Shown here: piece by piece, positions 45,542 through 55,281 of the stretch
Position numbering within the stretch: position 1 is the first letter of the stretch
Layout of the letters: each line of letters begins with the position of its first letter
From: Pseudomonas sp. SLFW
GTDB lineage: Bacteria; Pseudomonadota; Gammaproteobacteria; Pseudomonadales; Pseudomonadaceae
DNA length: 64,000 nucleotides
Assembly (NCBI RefSeq): GCF_009905615.1
Contig: NZ_JAAAKW010000002.1
Span: forward strand, 186,001 to 250,000
Reading direction: 5' to 3'
Notes under the pieces: generated by a model
Database searches by the model: none
Seen by the model: the letters and a program-made list of their open reading frames with translations, nothing else
What the model was told of the DNA's origin: nothing
Position numbers and translations under genes: made by a program

Positions 45542-46834
45542 ATGTCCTCTGTGTCTTCAAGTGCCGCGCAATCTTCGCGTCCGCTGACCCGCAACGATTA
45601 CAAAACCCTGTCGCTTTCTGCCTTGGGTGGCGCGCTGGAATTTTACGATTTCATCATCTTCGTGTTCTTCGCCGCCGTGGTGGGCAAGCTGTTTTTCCCC
45701 GTGGACATGCCGGAATGGCTGCGTTTGATGCAAACGTTTGGCATTTTCGCGGCGGGCTATCTGGCGCGTCCGCTGGGCGGAATCGTGATGGCGCATTTCG
45801 GCGACCTGCTTGGCCGCAAGAAAATGTTCACCCTCAGTATTTTCCTGATGGCGGTGCCGACCCTGATCATGGGCCTGCTGCCGACCTATGCGCAGATTGG
45901 CATCTGGGCGCCGCTTTTGTTGCTGCTGATGCGGGTCATTCAAGGCGCCGCCATTGGTGGCGAAGTGCCGGGTGCGTGGGTATTCGTTTCCGAGCACGTT
46001 CCCGCACGTAACGTCGGTTACGCCTGTGGCACGCTCACCTCGGGTCTGACCGCAGGCATTTTGCTCGGCTCGCTGGTCGCCACCTGGATCAACAGCATCT
46101 ACACACCTGCCGAGGTTTCGGACTACGCCTGGCGTATTCCATTCCTGCTCGGCGGGGTATTCGGTCTGATGTCGGTGTACCTGCGCCGTTGGCTGCACGA
46201 GACACCGGTGTTCGCCGAGCTGCAACTGCGCAAGCAACTCGCCGAGGAAGTGCCGCTCAAGGCCGTTCTGCGTGATCATCGCAGTGCCGTCGTGTTGTCG
46301 ATGGCCCTGACCTGGCTGCTGTCAGCGGGTGTCGTGGTGGTTATTCTCATGACCCCGACTCTGTTGCAGACCAGTTATGGCTTCGCACCCGCGGTCACAC
46401 TCAAGGCCAACAGCCTGGCGATCGTGATGTTGAGTCTGGGCTGCATTGGCGCAGGCGCGCTGGCCGACCGCTTTGGTGCAGGCTTAGTCTTCCTGCTCGG
46501 CTCATTGGGTTTGCTGGTCAGCTCGTGGACCTTCTATCACACCGTTGGCGCTTCCCCGGATTGGCTCTATCCGCTGTATGCCATCACCGGTCTGTTCGTC
46601 GGCACCATCGGCGCCGTGCCGTTCGTGATGGTAAAAGCCTTCCCGCCTATCGTCCGATTCTCTGGGCTGTCGTTCTCCTACAACCTGGCTTACGCGATCT
46701 TCGGCGGCCTGACCCCGATGGTCGTCACTCTGATGCTCAAGGCCAACCCGATGGGGCCCGCCTGGTATGTCGCGATTCTGTGCGCGCTGGGCATGGTGAT
46801 TGGGGTGTATCTGCTGAAGAGTAAACGCGCCTGA
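45542..46834 (+). CDS. MFS transporter, metabolite:proton symporter type
   Basis: 430 residues with 12 membrane segments. The signatures LGGALEFYDFIIFVFFAAVV, GIFAAGYLARPLGGIVMAHFGDLLGRKKMF and QGAAIGGEVPGAWVFVSEHVPARNVGY belong to the metabolite:H+ symporter branch (ShiA, ProP, KgtP relatives). Substrate likely an organic acid or related compound; homologue PA5370 lies at the same place next to pstS. Terminated by a clear hairpin just before the pstS Pho boxes. Confidence 0.88.
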   Translation: MSSVSSSAAQSSRPLTRNDYKTLSLSALGGALEFYDFIIFVFFAAVVGKLFFPVDMPEWLRLMQTFGIFAAGYLARPLGGIVMAHFGDLLGRKKMFTLSIFLMAVPTLIMGLLPTYAQIGIWAPLLLLLMRVIQGAAIGGEVPGAWVFVSEHVPARNVGYACGTLTSGLTAGILLGSLVATWINSIYTPAEVSDYAWRIPFLLGGVFGLMSVYLRRWLHETPVFAELQLRKQLAEEVPLKAVLRDHRSAVVLSMALTWLLSAGVVVVILMTPTLLQTSYGFAPAVTLKANSLAIVMLSLGCIGAGALADRFGAGLVFLLGSLGLLVSSWTFYHTVGASPDWLYPLYAITGLFVGTIGAVPFVMVKAFPPIVRFSGLSFSYNLAYAIFGGLTPMVVTLMLKANPMGPAWYVAILCALGMVIGVYLLKSKRA

Positions 46835-46875
46835 TTCGTGAGAAATAGCCCGTAGCAATTAATCGGCTCCATGTG

Positions 46876-46910
46876 AGGCCGCCACCTGAAAAGGCTGGCG
46901 GCCTTTCATT
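46876..46910 (+). terminator. intrinsic terminator of the MFS gene
   Basis: Perfect 9-bp stem AGGCCGCCA / TGGCGGCCT with loop CCTGAAAAGGC, followed by TTCATTTAATT. It ends just before the first pstS Pho box. Confidence 0.88.
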
Positions 46911-46913
46911 TAA

Positions 46914-46942
46914 TTGTCACAACTTGGTCATACAGTAGTCAC
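46914..46942 (+). promoter_or_regulatory. triple Pho box before pstS
   Basis: Three 7-base PhoB half-sites, TTGTCAC, TGGTCAT and TAGTCAC, separated by exactly 4 bases each (starts at 46914, 46925, 46936). This is the PhoB binding pattern and explains pstS induction under phosphate starvation. Confidence 0.88.
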
Positions 46943-46991
46943 ATGGCCATCATTCACCCGGCCAGACTTTTGACCTCGCCAGGAGCCAGGC

Positions 46992-47963
46992 ATGACATTC
47001 AAGCGTTTGATGACTGTACTCACCTTTGTTGCAGCCAGCGTTGCCACCGCAAGCGCTGTTGCTGCGGTTGATCCGGCGATCAAACCTTACGTCAAAACCT
47101 CCGGCGTCTCGGGCAATCTGTCGAGCGTTGGCTCGGACACCTTGGCCAACCTGATGACCATGTGGGCCGAGGCTTACAAGAAAGAATACCCAACGGTGAA
47201 CATCCAGATTCAGGCGGCGGGCTCGTCCACGGCGCCTCCGGCACTGACCGAAGGCACTGCAACCATTGGCCCGATGAGTCGCAAGATGAAGGACGGGGAG
47301 ATGTCGGCTTTCGAGCAGAAATACGGCTACAAGCCGACCGCGATTCCGGTGGCGGTGGATGCGTTGGCGGTGTTCGTGCACAAGGACAACCCGATCAAGG
47401 GCCTGACCTTGCAGCAAGTGGACGCTATCTTCTCGGCAACACGCCTGTGCGGCGTCAAGACAGACGCAAAAACCTGGGGCGACGTAGGTGTGACCGGGGA
47501 TCTGGCGGGGAAGTCGATCCAGCTGTTTGGCCGCAATTCGGTTTCGGGCACTTACGGCTACTTCAAGGAAGTCTCGCTGTGCAAAGGCGACTTCAAGCCC
47601 AACGTCAACGAGCAGCCCGGCTCCGCCTCAGTGGTCAGCTCCATCAGCAGCTCGCTCAACGGCATCGGTTATTCGGGCATTGGTTATAAAACGTCCAGCG
47701 TGCGCACCGTGCCGCTGGCCAAGAAAGAGGGCGATGCCTTCATCGAAGACAACGAAGCCAACGCGCTGAATGGCACGTATCCGCTGGCACGGTTCCTTTA
47801 TGTCTACGTGAACAAGGCGCCGAACAAGCCACTCAACCCGCTGGAGGCCGAGTTCGTCAAACTGATCCTGTCAAAACAAGGTCAGGAAGTTGTCACGAAA
47901 GACGGGTACATTCCTCTACCAGCCAAGGTTGTCAGCAAAGCATTGGCTGATCTGGGGCTATAA
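46992..47963 (+). CDS. pstS: phosphate-binding protein PstS
   Basis: 323 residues with signal peptide ([22 protein letters not shown]). Periplasmic phosphate-binding protein of the PBP-like fold: [42 protein letters not shown] and the [14 protein letters not shown] loop that contacts phosphate. Delivers phosphate to PstCAB. Its own terminator follows at 48070-48106, so pstS is often transcribed separately from pstC. Confidence 0.95.
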   Translation: MTFKRLMTVLTFVAASVATASAVAAVDPAIKPYVKTSGVSGNLSSVGSDTLANLMTMWAEAYKKEYPTVNIQIQAAGSSTAPPALTEGTATIGPMSRKMKDGEMSAFEQKYGYKPTAIPVAVDALAVFVHKDNPIKGLTLQQVDAIFSATRLCGVKTDAKTWGDVGVTGDLAGKSIQLFGRNSVSGTYGYFKEVSLCKGDFKPNVNEQPGSASVVSSISSSLNGIGYSGIGYKTSSVRTVPLAKKEGDAFIEDNEANALNGTYPLARFLYVYVNKAPNKPLNPLEAEFVKLILSKQGQEVVTKDGYIPLPAKVVSKALADLGL

Positions 47964-48069
47964 GAACGCGGCAGTGCGAAGCGCTGCCAGACAACCCTGC
48001 GCGGGGTGACAGGTTCGTCCCGCCGCTGAACCCAAGGGCCTTATGGAACGAGGCTTGCGAAACATGAAC

Positions 48070-48106
48070 AGTCCGTTGCCACGGTTCCGAGGCGACGGGC
48101 TTTTTT
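48070..48106 (+). terminator. intrinsic terminator between pstS and pstC
   Basis: AGTCCGTTGCC pairs with GGCGACGGGCT (11 bp with two G-U pairs, 10-base loop), followed by six T. The next base begins the Pho box of pstC, so terminator and promoter abut. Confidence 0.85.
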
Positions 48107-48135
48107 GCGTCACTATGCTGTCATGTATCTGTCAT
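48107..48135 (+). promoter_or_regulatory. triple Pho box before pstC
   Basis: GCGTCAC, CTGTCAT and CTGTCAT at 11-base spacing (starts 48107, 48118, 48129). The last two exactly match the PhoB consensus CTGTCAT-N4-CTGTCAT. The box ends only 22 bases before the pstC ATG, so either the promoter uses the first two half-sites with TACATT (48135-48140) as minus 10, or the mRNA is nearly leaderless. Confidence 0.92.
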
Positions 48136-48157
48136 ACATTGCCGCTAGGGTGTGCGC

Positions 48158-50443
48158 ATGAATGATTTGGCCAATTCATCAATGACCGAGAAGTCCCCGC
48201 CTGAGCGCATTGATTTCAATGCGCCGGAGCTGCAACGCAAGCGTCGTATTCGTGCGCTCAAGGACCGACTGACGCGCTGGTACGTGTTGGTGGGTGGCCT
48301 CGCCGTTCTTGCGGCAATCACGCTGATCTTCTTTTATCTGGCCTACGTCGTCGCCCCTCTGTTTCAGGGCGCGAAGCTGACCGCCCAGACCGTACAGGCT
48401 CCCACCTGGATGCAGGACGCTGGCAAACCGCTGGTGCTCGTCCTCGAAGAGCAGAACCAGGTCGGCCTGCGGGTCTCGGACAAGGGCGAAGCGCTGTTCT
48501 TCAATATGGCCGACGGCAGCGAGGTCACCCGTGTTGCGCTGCCGGTCCCTGCTGGCGCCCACGTGACGTCGGTGGCGCAGGATCAGCCCGGCAAGCCGCT
48601 GATGGCGGTAGGTTTGTCCAATGGCCAGGTGCTGGTGTTCAAGCACGCCTACCCGATCAGCTACCCCGGCAACAAAAAGACCATCACCCCGGCTATCACG
48701 TGGCCCTACGGCGAAACCCCCTTGGTGTTGGATGACGCTGGGCGTGCACTTGAGCATGTCAGCCTCAACGCCAACGACACCACGCTGATTCTCGCGGGCG
48801 CGACGGGTGCGGAACTGCACGTGCTGTCGCTGACCCAGTCCGAAAACCTGATGACCGGCGAAACCACCCGCGAACAGAACCGCATTGCGCTGCCACAACT
48901 GTCGGCCATGGTGAAAGCGATTTACGTCGATCCGCGTCAGCAATGGCTGTACGTCATCAATGGTCGCGCCCAGGCCGACGTGTTCAATCTGCAAGACCGC
49001 ACGCTCAACGGTCGCTACAAGCTGCTGGAAGACGCCAACGCTGAAACCACCGCCAGCACGCAGCTGGTGGGCGGCATTTCTCTGATGATAGGCAGTTCTC
49101 GCGGCAACATCGCCCAATGGTTCATGGCCCGCGACGTCGATGGCGAGATGCGCTTGCAGCATATCCGCGATTTCAAAATGAGCGGCGCACCCATCTCGCA
49201 GATCACCGCCGAGCAACGCCGCAAAGGCTTCATTGCCATGGACACCTCCGGCAAGCTGGGCGTGTTCCACAGCACGGCCCATCGCACGTTACTGGTCGAT
49301 CCGGTCGCCAGCGGCCCGTCGGTCATGGCCCTGTCGCCGCGCGCCGATCGCATCGTCGTCGAAGACAACGGCAAGCTGGTGCCTTTGACCCTGAACAACC
49401 CGCACCCGGAGGTCTCATGGAGCGCGTTGTGGGACAAGGTCTGGTACGAGAACTACGACGAGCCCAAATACATCTGGCAGTCCACGGCCTCGAACAGTGA
49501 CTTCGAACCCAAGCTGAGCCTGGCCCCGCTCACCTACGGCACGCTCAAGGCCGCGTTCTACGCGATGCTGCTGGCCGCGCCGCTGGCCATTGCCGCTGCG
49601 ATTTATACGGCCTACTTCATGGCGCCTGGCATGCGCCGCAAGGTCAAGCCGGTCATCGAGCTGATGGAAGCCATGCCGACCGTCATCCTTGGCTTCTTCG
49701 CCGGGCTGTTTCTGGCGCCGTACCTGGAAGGGCACTTGCCGGGGATTTTCAGCCTGCTGCTTCTGACCCCCATCGGCATTCTGCTGGCGGGTTATCTGTG
49801 GACGCGCTTGCCTGATTCGATTCGCCTGCGCGTGCCCGACGGCTGGGAAAGCGCGGTCCTGATTCCGGTCATTCTGCTGGTGGGCTGGTTCTCGCTGGGC
49901 ATGAGTTCGCACATGGAGAATTGGTTCTTCGAGGGCGACATGCGTTCATGGATCACCAACGATCTGGGCATCACCTATGATCAACGCAACGCCTTGGTCG
50001 TCGGTATCGCGATGGGTTTTGCCGTGATCCCCAACATTTATTCGATTGCCGAAGACGCCGTGTTCAGCGTGCCTCGCGGCCTGACACTCGGCTCCCTGGC
50101 GCTGGGCGCCACGCCTTGGCAGACCTTGATGCGCGTGGTGTTGCTCACGGCCAGTCCCGGAATATTCTCGGCGCTGATGATCGGCATGGGCCGCGCGGTG
50201 GGCGAAACCATGATCGTGTTGATGGCCACGGGCAACACGCCAATCATGGACATGAACCTGTTCGAAGGCATGCGTACGCTCGCGGCCAACGTTGCGGTCG
50301 AGATGCCGGAATCCGAGGTGGGCGGCAGCCACTACCGTGTGTTGTTCCTCGCGGCGCTGGTGCTTCTGGTCTTCACTTTCATCATGAACACCTTGGCAGA
50401 GCTGATTCGTCAGCGCCTGCGCAAGCAGTATTCATCTCTCTAG
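48158..50443 (+). CDS. pstC: phosphate ABC transporter permease PstC (long form)
   Basis: 761 residues, more than twice the E. coli length. TM1 near residues 45-68, then a large periplasmic insertion (about 70-440) with beta-rich repeats of propeller look (KPLVLVLEEQNQVGLRVSDKGEALFFNMADGSEVTRV), then the MetI-like permease core with TYGTLKAAFYAMLLAAPLAIAAAIYTAYFM and a coupling helix region GAVGETM-like (GMGRAVGETMIVL). The long form is usual in Pseudomonas. ATG 48158 follows an AGGGTG; GTG 48152 is an alternative. First gene of pstCAB-phoU. Confidence 0.93.
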   Translation: MNDLANSSMTEKSPPERIDFNAPELQRKRRIRALKDRLTRWYVLVGGLAVLAAITLIFFYLAYVVAPLFQGAKLTAQTVQAPTWMQDAGKPLVLVLEEQNQVGLRVSDKGEALFFNMADGSEVTRVALPVPAGAHVTSVAQDQPGKPLMAVGLSNGQVLVFKHAYPISYPGNKKTITPAITWPYGETPLVLDDAGRALEHVSLNANDTTLILAGATGAELHVLSLTQSENLMTGETTREQNRIALPQLSAMVKAIYVDPRQQWLYVINGRAQADVFNLQDRTLNGRYKLLEDANAETTASTQLVGGISLMIGSSRGNIAQWFMARDVDGEMRLQHIRDFKMSGAPISQITAEQRRKGFIAMDTSGKLGVFHSTAHRTLLVDPVASGPSVMALSPRADRIVVEDNGKLVPLTLNNPHPEVSWSALWDKVWYENYDEPKYIWQSTASNSDFEPKLSLAPLTYGTLKAAFYAMLLAAPLAIAAAIYTAYFMAPGMRRKVKPVIELMEAMPTVILGFFAGLFLAPYLEGHLPGIFSLLLLTPIGILLAGYLWTRLPDSIRLRVPDGWESAVLIPVILLVGWFSLGMSSHMENWFFEGDMRSWITNDLGITYDQRNALVVGIAMGFAVIPNIYSIAEDAVFSVPRGLTLGSLALGATPWQTLMRVVLLTASPGIFSALMIGMGRAVGETMIVLMATGNTPIMDMNLFEGMRTLAANVAVEMPESEVGGSHYRVLFLAALVLLVFTFIMNTLAELIRQRLRKQYSSL

Positions 50444-50456
50444 GGCAGGTATTCAG

Positions 50457-52127
50457 ATGAAAAAGACCGCCCTCAAGAGCTGGTTCAACAGCGGCGCCCC
50501 CGGCGTTTGGATCAGCGCGGGTGCCGTGTCGATTGCCGTGATCATGACCATCGGCTTGTTGGCGGTGATTGCCGTGCGTGGGCTGGGGCATTTCTGGCCA
50601 GCGGACGTGATTTCCGCCCAATACGACGTTCCCGGTCAGGAAAAACACGTGCTGGTCGGCGAGCTGGTGCAGTCCGAGCAAGTCCCACGTGCCCGCCTCA
50701 AGGCGACCGGATTGCCGGTGCCGGATCAAGGGCCGGAGTTCATGACCCGCGACCTGTTCAAGGTCGGAAACCGCGACCTCAACCCCAGCGATTTCAGCTG
50801 GGTCATCGGTGAGTGGCTGAAGGACCAGAAAAGACCCGCCGAGCTGATGACGATCGAGCGTCGGGAGTGGGGCAATTTTTACGGCTATCTGGTCAACGTC
50901 AAAGAAAACGGCAAGGTCATTGCCGAGGGCGAGGCCGCGTGGCCACAGTTGCGCGAACGCATCGAGCGGGCGCAAACAATCTCCGATGAATTGGACAGTC
51001 TGGAAAAGACCGACATCGGCGCGATCAACCACGGCATCGAACGCCTGCGCCTTCAGGCTCGCAAGCTGGAGCTTAACGGCCAACTGGACGCCGAGGCCCA
51101 GGCCGACATGGCGACCGAGCGCGCCGAGTACGACGCGCGTTACAAGGATATCGAGTCGCGCCTCTCTGCCTTGCATGCTGATTTTGCGCGCGACAGCCTG
51201 ACCGCCCGTGACGCCAACGGCAAAGAAGTGGAAATCAGCCTTGGCAAGGTTGTGCATGCGTATCAGCCCAATGCCATGAGCGTCGCGACCAAGTTGGGCT
51301 TCTACTTCCAGAAGCTGTGGGAATTCCTCAGCGACGACCCGCGCGAAGCCAACACCGAGGGCGGGATTTTCCCGGCGATCTTCGGCACCGTAATGATGAC
51401 CCTGATCATGGCGGTGATCGTGACCCCGTTCGGCGTGCTGGCGGCGGTCTACCTGCGTGAATACGCCCGTCAGGGGCTGGTGACGCGGCTGATCCGCATC
51501 GCCGTGAACAACCTGGCCGGGGTCCCGGCCATTGTGTATGGGGTGTTCGGTCTGGGCTTCTTCGTCTATGTGCTGGGCGGTTCGCTGGATCGGCTGTTCT
51601 TCCCCGAAGCGCTGCCTACGCCGACCTTTGGCACGCCGGGTCTGCTTTGGGCGTCGTTGACCCTCGCGCTGCTCGCGGTGCCGGTGGTGATCGTGGCGAC
51701 CGAGGAAGGTCTGGCGCGCATCCCGCTGACCCTGCGCGAAGGCTCGCTGGCACTCGGCGCGACCAAGGCAGAAACCCTGTGGAAGATCGTGCTCCCGATG
51801 GCAAGCCCGGCGATGATGACCGGCCTGATTCTGGCTGTCGCTCGCGCAGCGGGTGAAGTCGCGCCGTTGATGCTGGTGGGCGTGGTCAAGCTTGCGCCGT
51901 CGCTGCCCGTGGACGGCAACTACCCGTATTTGCACCTCGATCAGAAGATCATGCACCTGGGCTTTCATATTTATGACGTGGGCTTCCAGAGCCCCAACGT
52001 CGAAGCTGCAAGGCCGCTGGTGTACGCCACGGCGCTGTTGCTGGTGCTGGTGATTGCGCTGTTGAACCTGTCGGCAGTGACCATTCGAAACCGGCTGCGC
52101 GAGAAGTACCGCGCCCTCGATGGATGA
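50457..52127 (+). CDS. pstA: phosphate ABC transporter permease PstA (long form)
   Basis: 556 residues. TM1 near 20-45, a periplasmic insertion with a long charged coiled-coil region (about 165-245, IERAQTISDELDSLEKTD ... ADMATERAEYDARYKDIESRL), then five core membrane segments with the MetI permease domain (GIFPAIFGTVMMTLIMAVIVTPFGVLAAVYLREYAR, ARAAGEVAPLMLVGVVK). Pairs with PstC in the inner membrane. 13 bases after pstC; a family D repeat separates it from pstB. Confidence 0.93.
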   Translation: MKKTALKSWFNSGAPGVWISAGAVSIAVIMTIGLLAVIAVRGLGHFWPADVISAQYDVPGQEKHVLVGELVQSEQVPRARLKATGLPVPDQGPEFMTRDLFKVGNRDLNPSDFSWVIGEWLKDQKRPAELMTIERREWGNFYGYLVNVKENGKVIAEGEAAWPQLRERIERAQTISDELDSLEKTDIGAINHGIERLRLQARKLELNGQLDAEAQADMATERAEYDARYKDIESRLSALHADFARDSLTARDANGKEVEISLGKVVHAYQPNAMSVATKLGFYFQKLWEFLSDDPREANTEGGIFPAIFGTVMMTLIMAVIVTPFGVLAAVYLREYARQGLVTRLIRIAVNNLAGVPAIVYGVFGLGFFVYVLGGSLDRLFFPEALPTPTFGTPGLLWASLTLALLAVPVVIVATEEGLARIPLTLREGSLALGATKAETLWKIVLPMASPAMMTGLILAVARAAGEVAPLMLVGVVKLAPSLPVDGNYPYLHLDQKIMHLGFHIYDVGFQSPNVEAARPLVYATALLLVLVIALLNLSAVTIRNRLREKYRALDG

Positions 52128-52132
52128 CCGCA

Positions 52133-52211
52133 GCGACGAGCTTCAAGCGGCAAACTACAAGCCGCTCCCCGTTTGCTCCACTTGTAGCTCACGGCTTAAC
52201 GCCTGCCGCTA
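52133..52211. repeat. family D repeat inside the pst operon
   Basis: CGACGAGCTTCAAGCGGC, ACTTGTAGCTCACGGC and CTGCCGCT motifs match the copies at 20226 and 30648. It occupies the gap between pstA and pstB and would be part of the mRNA. Confidence 0.7.
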
Positions 52212-52230
52212 AAAACGATGTGAGAGAGAG

Positions 52231-53064
52231 ATGCAGAAAGATCCACACACACACGGCGTGAACATGTCGGCTCTGGGGCGCAAGCGCCAGGGGCTGGACA
52301 TGGCCAGCGAAGACGTGGCGCTGGAAGTGCCGGGCCTGAACCTGTTCTACGGTGACAAGCAGGCGCTGTTCGACATTCAGATGAACATCCCGAAGCAACG
52401 GGTGACGTCGTTCATCGGCCCGTCGGGCTGTGGCAAATCGACCTTGTTGCGCACGTTCAACCGCATGAACGATCTGGTGGACGGCTGCCGGGTGCAGGGC
52501 GAGATCAAGATGTACGGCCACGACATCTACACCAAGGGTGAGGATGTCGCCGAACTGCGCCGTCGCGTGGGCATGGTGTTCCAGAAGCCGAACCCGTTCC
52601 CCAAGACCGTGTATGAAAACGTGGTCTATGGCTTGCGGATTCAGGGCATCAACAAAAAGCGCACGCTCGACGAGGCGGTCGAGTGGGCACTGCGTGGCGC
52701 GGCGCTGTGGGATGAGGTCAAAGACCGCCTGCACGAGTCGGCGCTCGGGCTTTCCGGTGGTCAGCAGCAACGTCTGGTGATCGCCCGCACTATCGCCGTC
52801 GAACCTGAAGTGCTGCTGCTGGATGAGCCGTGCTCTGCGCTCGACCCGATTTCGACGTTAAAAGTCGAAGAGCTGATCTACGAACTGAAATCCAAATACA
52901 CCATTGTGATCGTTACCCACAACATGCAGCAGGCGGCGCGTGTATCGGATTACACCGCTTTTATGCACATGGGCAAGGTGGTCGAGTTTGGGGACACCGA
53001 TACGTTGTTCACCAATCCGACCAAAAAGCAGACTGAAGACTACATAACCGGTCGTTACGGCTAG
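52231..53064 (+). CDS. pstB: phosphate ABC transporter ATPase PstB
   Basis: 277 residues. Walker [11 protein letters not shown]-loop [19 protein letters not shown] signature LSGGQQQR, Walker [14 protein letters not shown] and the H-loop TH in [29 protein letters not shown]. Powers phosphate uptake through PstCA. The N-terminal 35 residues before the ABC fold ([24 protein letters not shown]) are longer than in E. coli but usual in Pseudomonas; ATG 52231 follows GAGAGAG. Confidence 0.96.
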   Translation: MQKDPHTHGVNMSALGRKRQGLDMASEDVALEVPGLNLFYGDKQALFDIQMNIPKQRVTSFIGPSGCGKSTLLRTFNRMNDLVDGCRVQGEIKMYGHDIYTKGEDVAELRRRVGMVFQKPNPFPKTVYENVVYGLRIQGINKKRTLDEAVEWALRGAALWDEVKDRLHESALGLSGGQQQRLVIARTIAVEPEVLLLDEPCSALDPISTLKVEELIYELKSKYTIVIVTHNMQQAARVSDYTAFMHMGKVVEFGDTDTLFTNPTKKQTEDYITGRYG

Positions 53065-53118
53065 CACGTGTTTCGTCAGCCCTGAACCACCGCGCAATCA
53101 ATCGGACGGACACTCAGC

Positions 53119-53877
53119 ATGATCAAAGACAGCCACACACATCACATCTCCCAGCAGTTCAACGCTGAACTGGAAGAGGTTCGCAGCCACCTGCTGGAAA
53201 TGGGTGGCCTGGTCGAGAAGCAGGTCAATGACGCGGTCACCGCGCTGATCGAAGCCGATTCGGGCCTGGCCCAACGGGTTCGCGAAGTCGACGATCGCAT
53301 CAACCAGATGGAGCGCAACATCGACGAAGAGTGCCTGCGCATTCTGGCCCGTCGTCAGCCTGCCGCTTCCGACCTGCGTCTGATCATCAGCATCTCCAAG
53401 TCGGTCATCGACCTGGAGCGCATCGGTGACGAATCCACCAAGATCGCCCGTCGCGCCATTCAGCTGTGCGAAGAAGGCGAGTCGCCACGCGGTTATGTGG
53501 AAGTGCGCCACATCAGTGACCAGGTGAGCAAAATGGTCCGTGACGCTCTCGATTCGTTCGCCCGTTTCGACGCCGATCTGGCGCTGTCGGTCGCGAAGTA
53601 CGACAAGACCATCGACCGCGAGTACAAGACCGCGCTGCGTGAGCTGGTCACGTACATGATGGAAGACCCGCGCTCGATTTCTCGCGTGCTCAACGTGATC
53701 TGGGTCCTGCGTTCGCTGGAGCGTATCGGCGACCACGCTCGTAACATCTCGGAGCTGGTGATCTATCTGGTGCGCGGTACCGATGTGCGTCACTTGGGTC
53801 TGAAGCGCATGCAGGAAGAAGTCGAAGGTCTGTCCGCCGAAATACCTAATGTTCCGGCCTCGCCTGACGATAAGTAA
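53119..53877 (+). CDS. phoU: phosphate signalling protein PhoU
   Basis: 252 residues with two PhoU helical repeats (HHISQQFNAELEEVRSHLLEMGGLVEKQVNDAVTAL and the second around EVRHISDQVSKMVRDALDSFARFD). The metal-binding E/DxxxD motifs ERIGDESTKIA and ERIGDHARNISELV are both intact. Links PstSCAB to PhoR and keeps the regulon off when phosphate is ample. Last gene of the operon; terminator follows. Confidence 0.96.
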   Translation: MIKDSHTHHISQQFNAELEEVRSHLLEMGGLVEKQVNDAVTALIEADSGLAQRVREVDDRINQMERNIDEECLRILARRQPAASDLRLIISISKSVIDLERIGDESTKIARRAIQLCEEGESPRGYVEVRHISDQVSKMVRDALDSFARFDADLALSVAKYDKTIDREYKTALRELVTYMMEDPRSISRVLNVIWVLRSLERIGDHARNISELVIYLVRGTDVRHLGLKRMQEEVEGLSAEIPNVPASPDDK

Positions 53878-53892
53878 GATTGCCTGAGAAAA

Positions 53893-53922
53893 AACGCCTG
53901 GCGAACGCCGGGCGTTTTTTTT
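53893..53922 (+). terminator. intrinsic terminator of pstCAB-phoU
   Basis: AACGCCTGGC pairs with GCCGGGCGTT (10 bp, one G-T pair, loop GAAC), followed by eight T, 16 bases past the phoU stop. Confidence 0.92.
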
Positions 53923-54061
53923 GGGGGATTCAGTCCTTTCAGGCCGCCTATTTTCTGTCACCCGCGAATAAATGTCCCGGTGTCGTCAAACAATTTTGGC
54001 AGTTGGCCACCAGCCAGCGATATGCTCGCCATTTGCGGTGAACACGCCATCAGGAGCGTCG

Positions 54062-54958
54062 ATGAGTAAAGTCAGTGTATTGGTGGTGGATGACGCGCCG
54101 TTCATCCGCGACCTGGTTAAGAAAGGGCTGCGTAACGCCTTTCCCGGCGTCACGCTGGAAGACGCAGTCAATGGCCGAAAAGCTCAGGTCCTGCTGACCA
54201 AAGAGGTCTTCGACCTGGTGTTGTGCGATTGGGAAATGCCCGAGATGTCCGGGCTTGAATTGCTGACCTGGTGCCGTCAGCAAGAAAGCCTGAAAGGCAT
54301 GCCGTTCATCATGGTGACCAGCCGTGGTGACAAGGAAAACGTCATTCAGGCGATTCAGGCGGGCGTTTCCGATTTCATCGGCAAGCCGTTCACCAATGAA
54401 CAGTTGCTGACGAAAGTGAAGAAGGCGCTGCACAAGGTCGGCAAGCTGGAGGCCTTGATGTCGTCCGGCCCGGCTCGTGCTGCAGCGGCGTTCGCCAACG
54501 ACTCTCTAAGCGCGCTGACGGGCAATCGTCCGGAAGTCGTGTCCGCGACGCCAGCGGTGTCTGCTCCGACGCAACCGTTGATCAGGCCCGCCGCTCCGGC
54601 CGCGGCGTCGACTGAGCCCACCGGCCGTGGTCAGGGCCAGTTGCGTCTGTCCAGCGGCACTCAGCAATGCGTGATCAAGGCCTTGACGCTGAAAGAGGCG
54701 TCGCTGGTCGTACGCCGCAGTGAAACCCTGCCGCAGATTCTGGACAGCGCCGTGCTCGATCTGGAACAGGGCGAGAACGCCGAAGTGGCGCGGTTGAACG
54801 GGTACCTGCACGCCATCGCCGCGTTCGAACAGAAACCAGACAGTGACTGGCTGCAACTGACTTTCCGCTTCGTCGACCAAGACACCCAGAAGCTCGACTA
54901 CCTGTCGCGCCTGATTGCTCGCGGCACAGCGCTCAAGCACTTCGTGCCTGGGGCGTAA
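54062..54958 (+). CDS. response regulator with C-terminal PilZ-like region
   Basis: 298 residues from ATG 54062 (AGGAG ribosome site). CheY-type receiver (about 3-125): VLVVDDAPFIRD, phosphorylation Asp in LVLCDWEMPEMSG, Thr in IMVTSRGD, Lys in FIGKPF. A Pro/Ala/Ser-rich linker (about 130-205) leads to a C-terminal domain (LRLSSGTQQCVIKALTLKEASLVVRRSETLPQILDSAVLDLE) with the look of a PilZ-like or otherwise unassigned domain. No partner kinase is adjacent. Equivalent in P. aeruginosa to PA5364 by order. Confidence 0.85.
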   Translation: MSKVSVLVVDDAPFIRDLVKKGLRNAFPGVTLEDAVNGRKAQVLLTKEVFDLVLCDWEMPEMSGLELLTWCRQQESLKGMPFIMVTSRGDKENVIQAIQAGVSDFIGKPFTNEQLLTKVKKALHKVGKLEALMSSGPARAAAAFANDSLSALTGNRPEVVSATPAVSAPTQPLIRPAAPAAASTEPTGRGQGQLRLSSGTQQCVIKALTLKEASLVVRRSETLPQILDSAVLDLEQGENAEVARLNGYLHAIAAFEQKPDSDWLQLTFRFVDQDTQKLDYLSRLIARGTALKHFVPGA

Positions 54959-54999
54959 GTAAATCCAACTGACCGCAATTACAGGACGGTCACAAAACC

Positions 55000-55089
55000 T
55001 GTGGGAGCGAATTTATTCGCGAAAGGCCGGTGCGGTCGCAGCAGATGTATCGGCTGTACGATTGCATCGCGAATGAATTCGCTCCCACA
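55000..55089. repeat. REP family A, inverted pair
   Basis: Left arm with one change (AATTTATTCGC), right arm standard (GAATGAATTCGCTCCCACAG). It lies in the 323-base gap between the response regulator and the M23 peptidase gene; the rest (55090-55281) should contain the peptidase promoter and shows no gene. Confidence 0.88.
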
Positions 55090-55281
55090 GAGTCGTTGCA
55101 GCCCGACAAGCTGACCAAACGCATTCCCAACTCAGCATAGAAATTGCAAAACCCTTCGCGCCTGACCCTGACGCGATTTCCTTGACGCTTCGTCTATTGC
55201 CGATTGATACGGATAAGTCCCGTTCTATCGGCTTCGCTGCTAGGCTGGGCGCCAATCGTCCCTTACGCCAGGCCTATCCCG

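Noticed and set aside
50382..51968. 528-codon minus-strand open frame opposite pstA
   Set aside because: Antisense of pstA; very rich in His, Arg and Gln and without any motif, as expected from complement of GC-rich codons.
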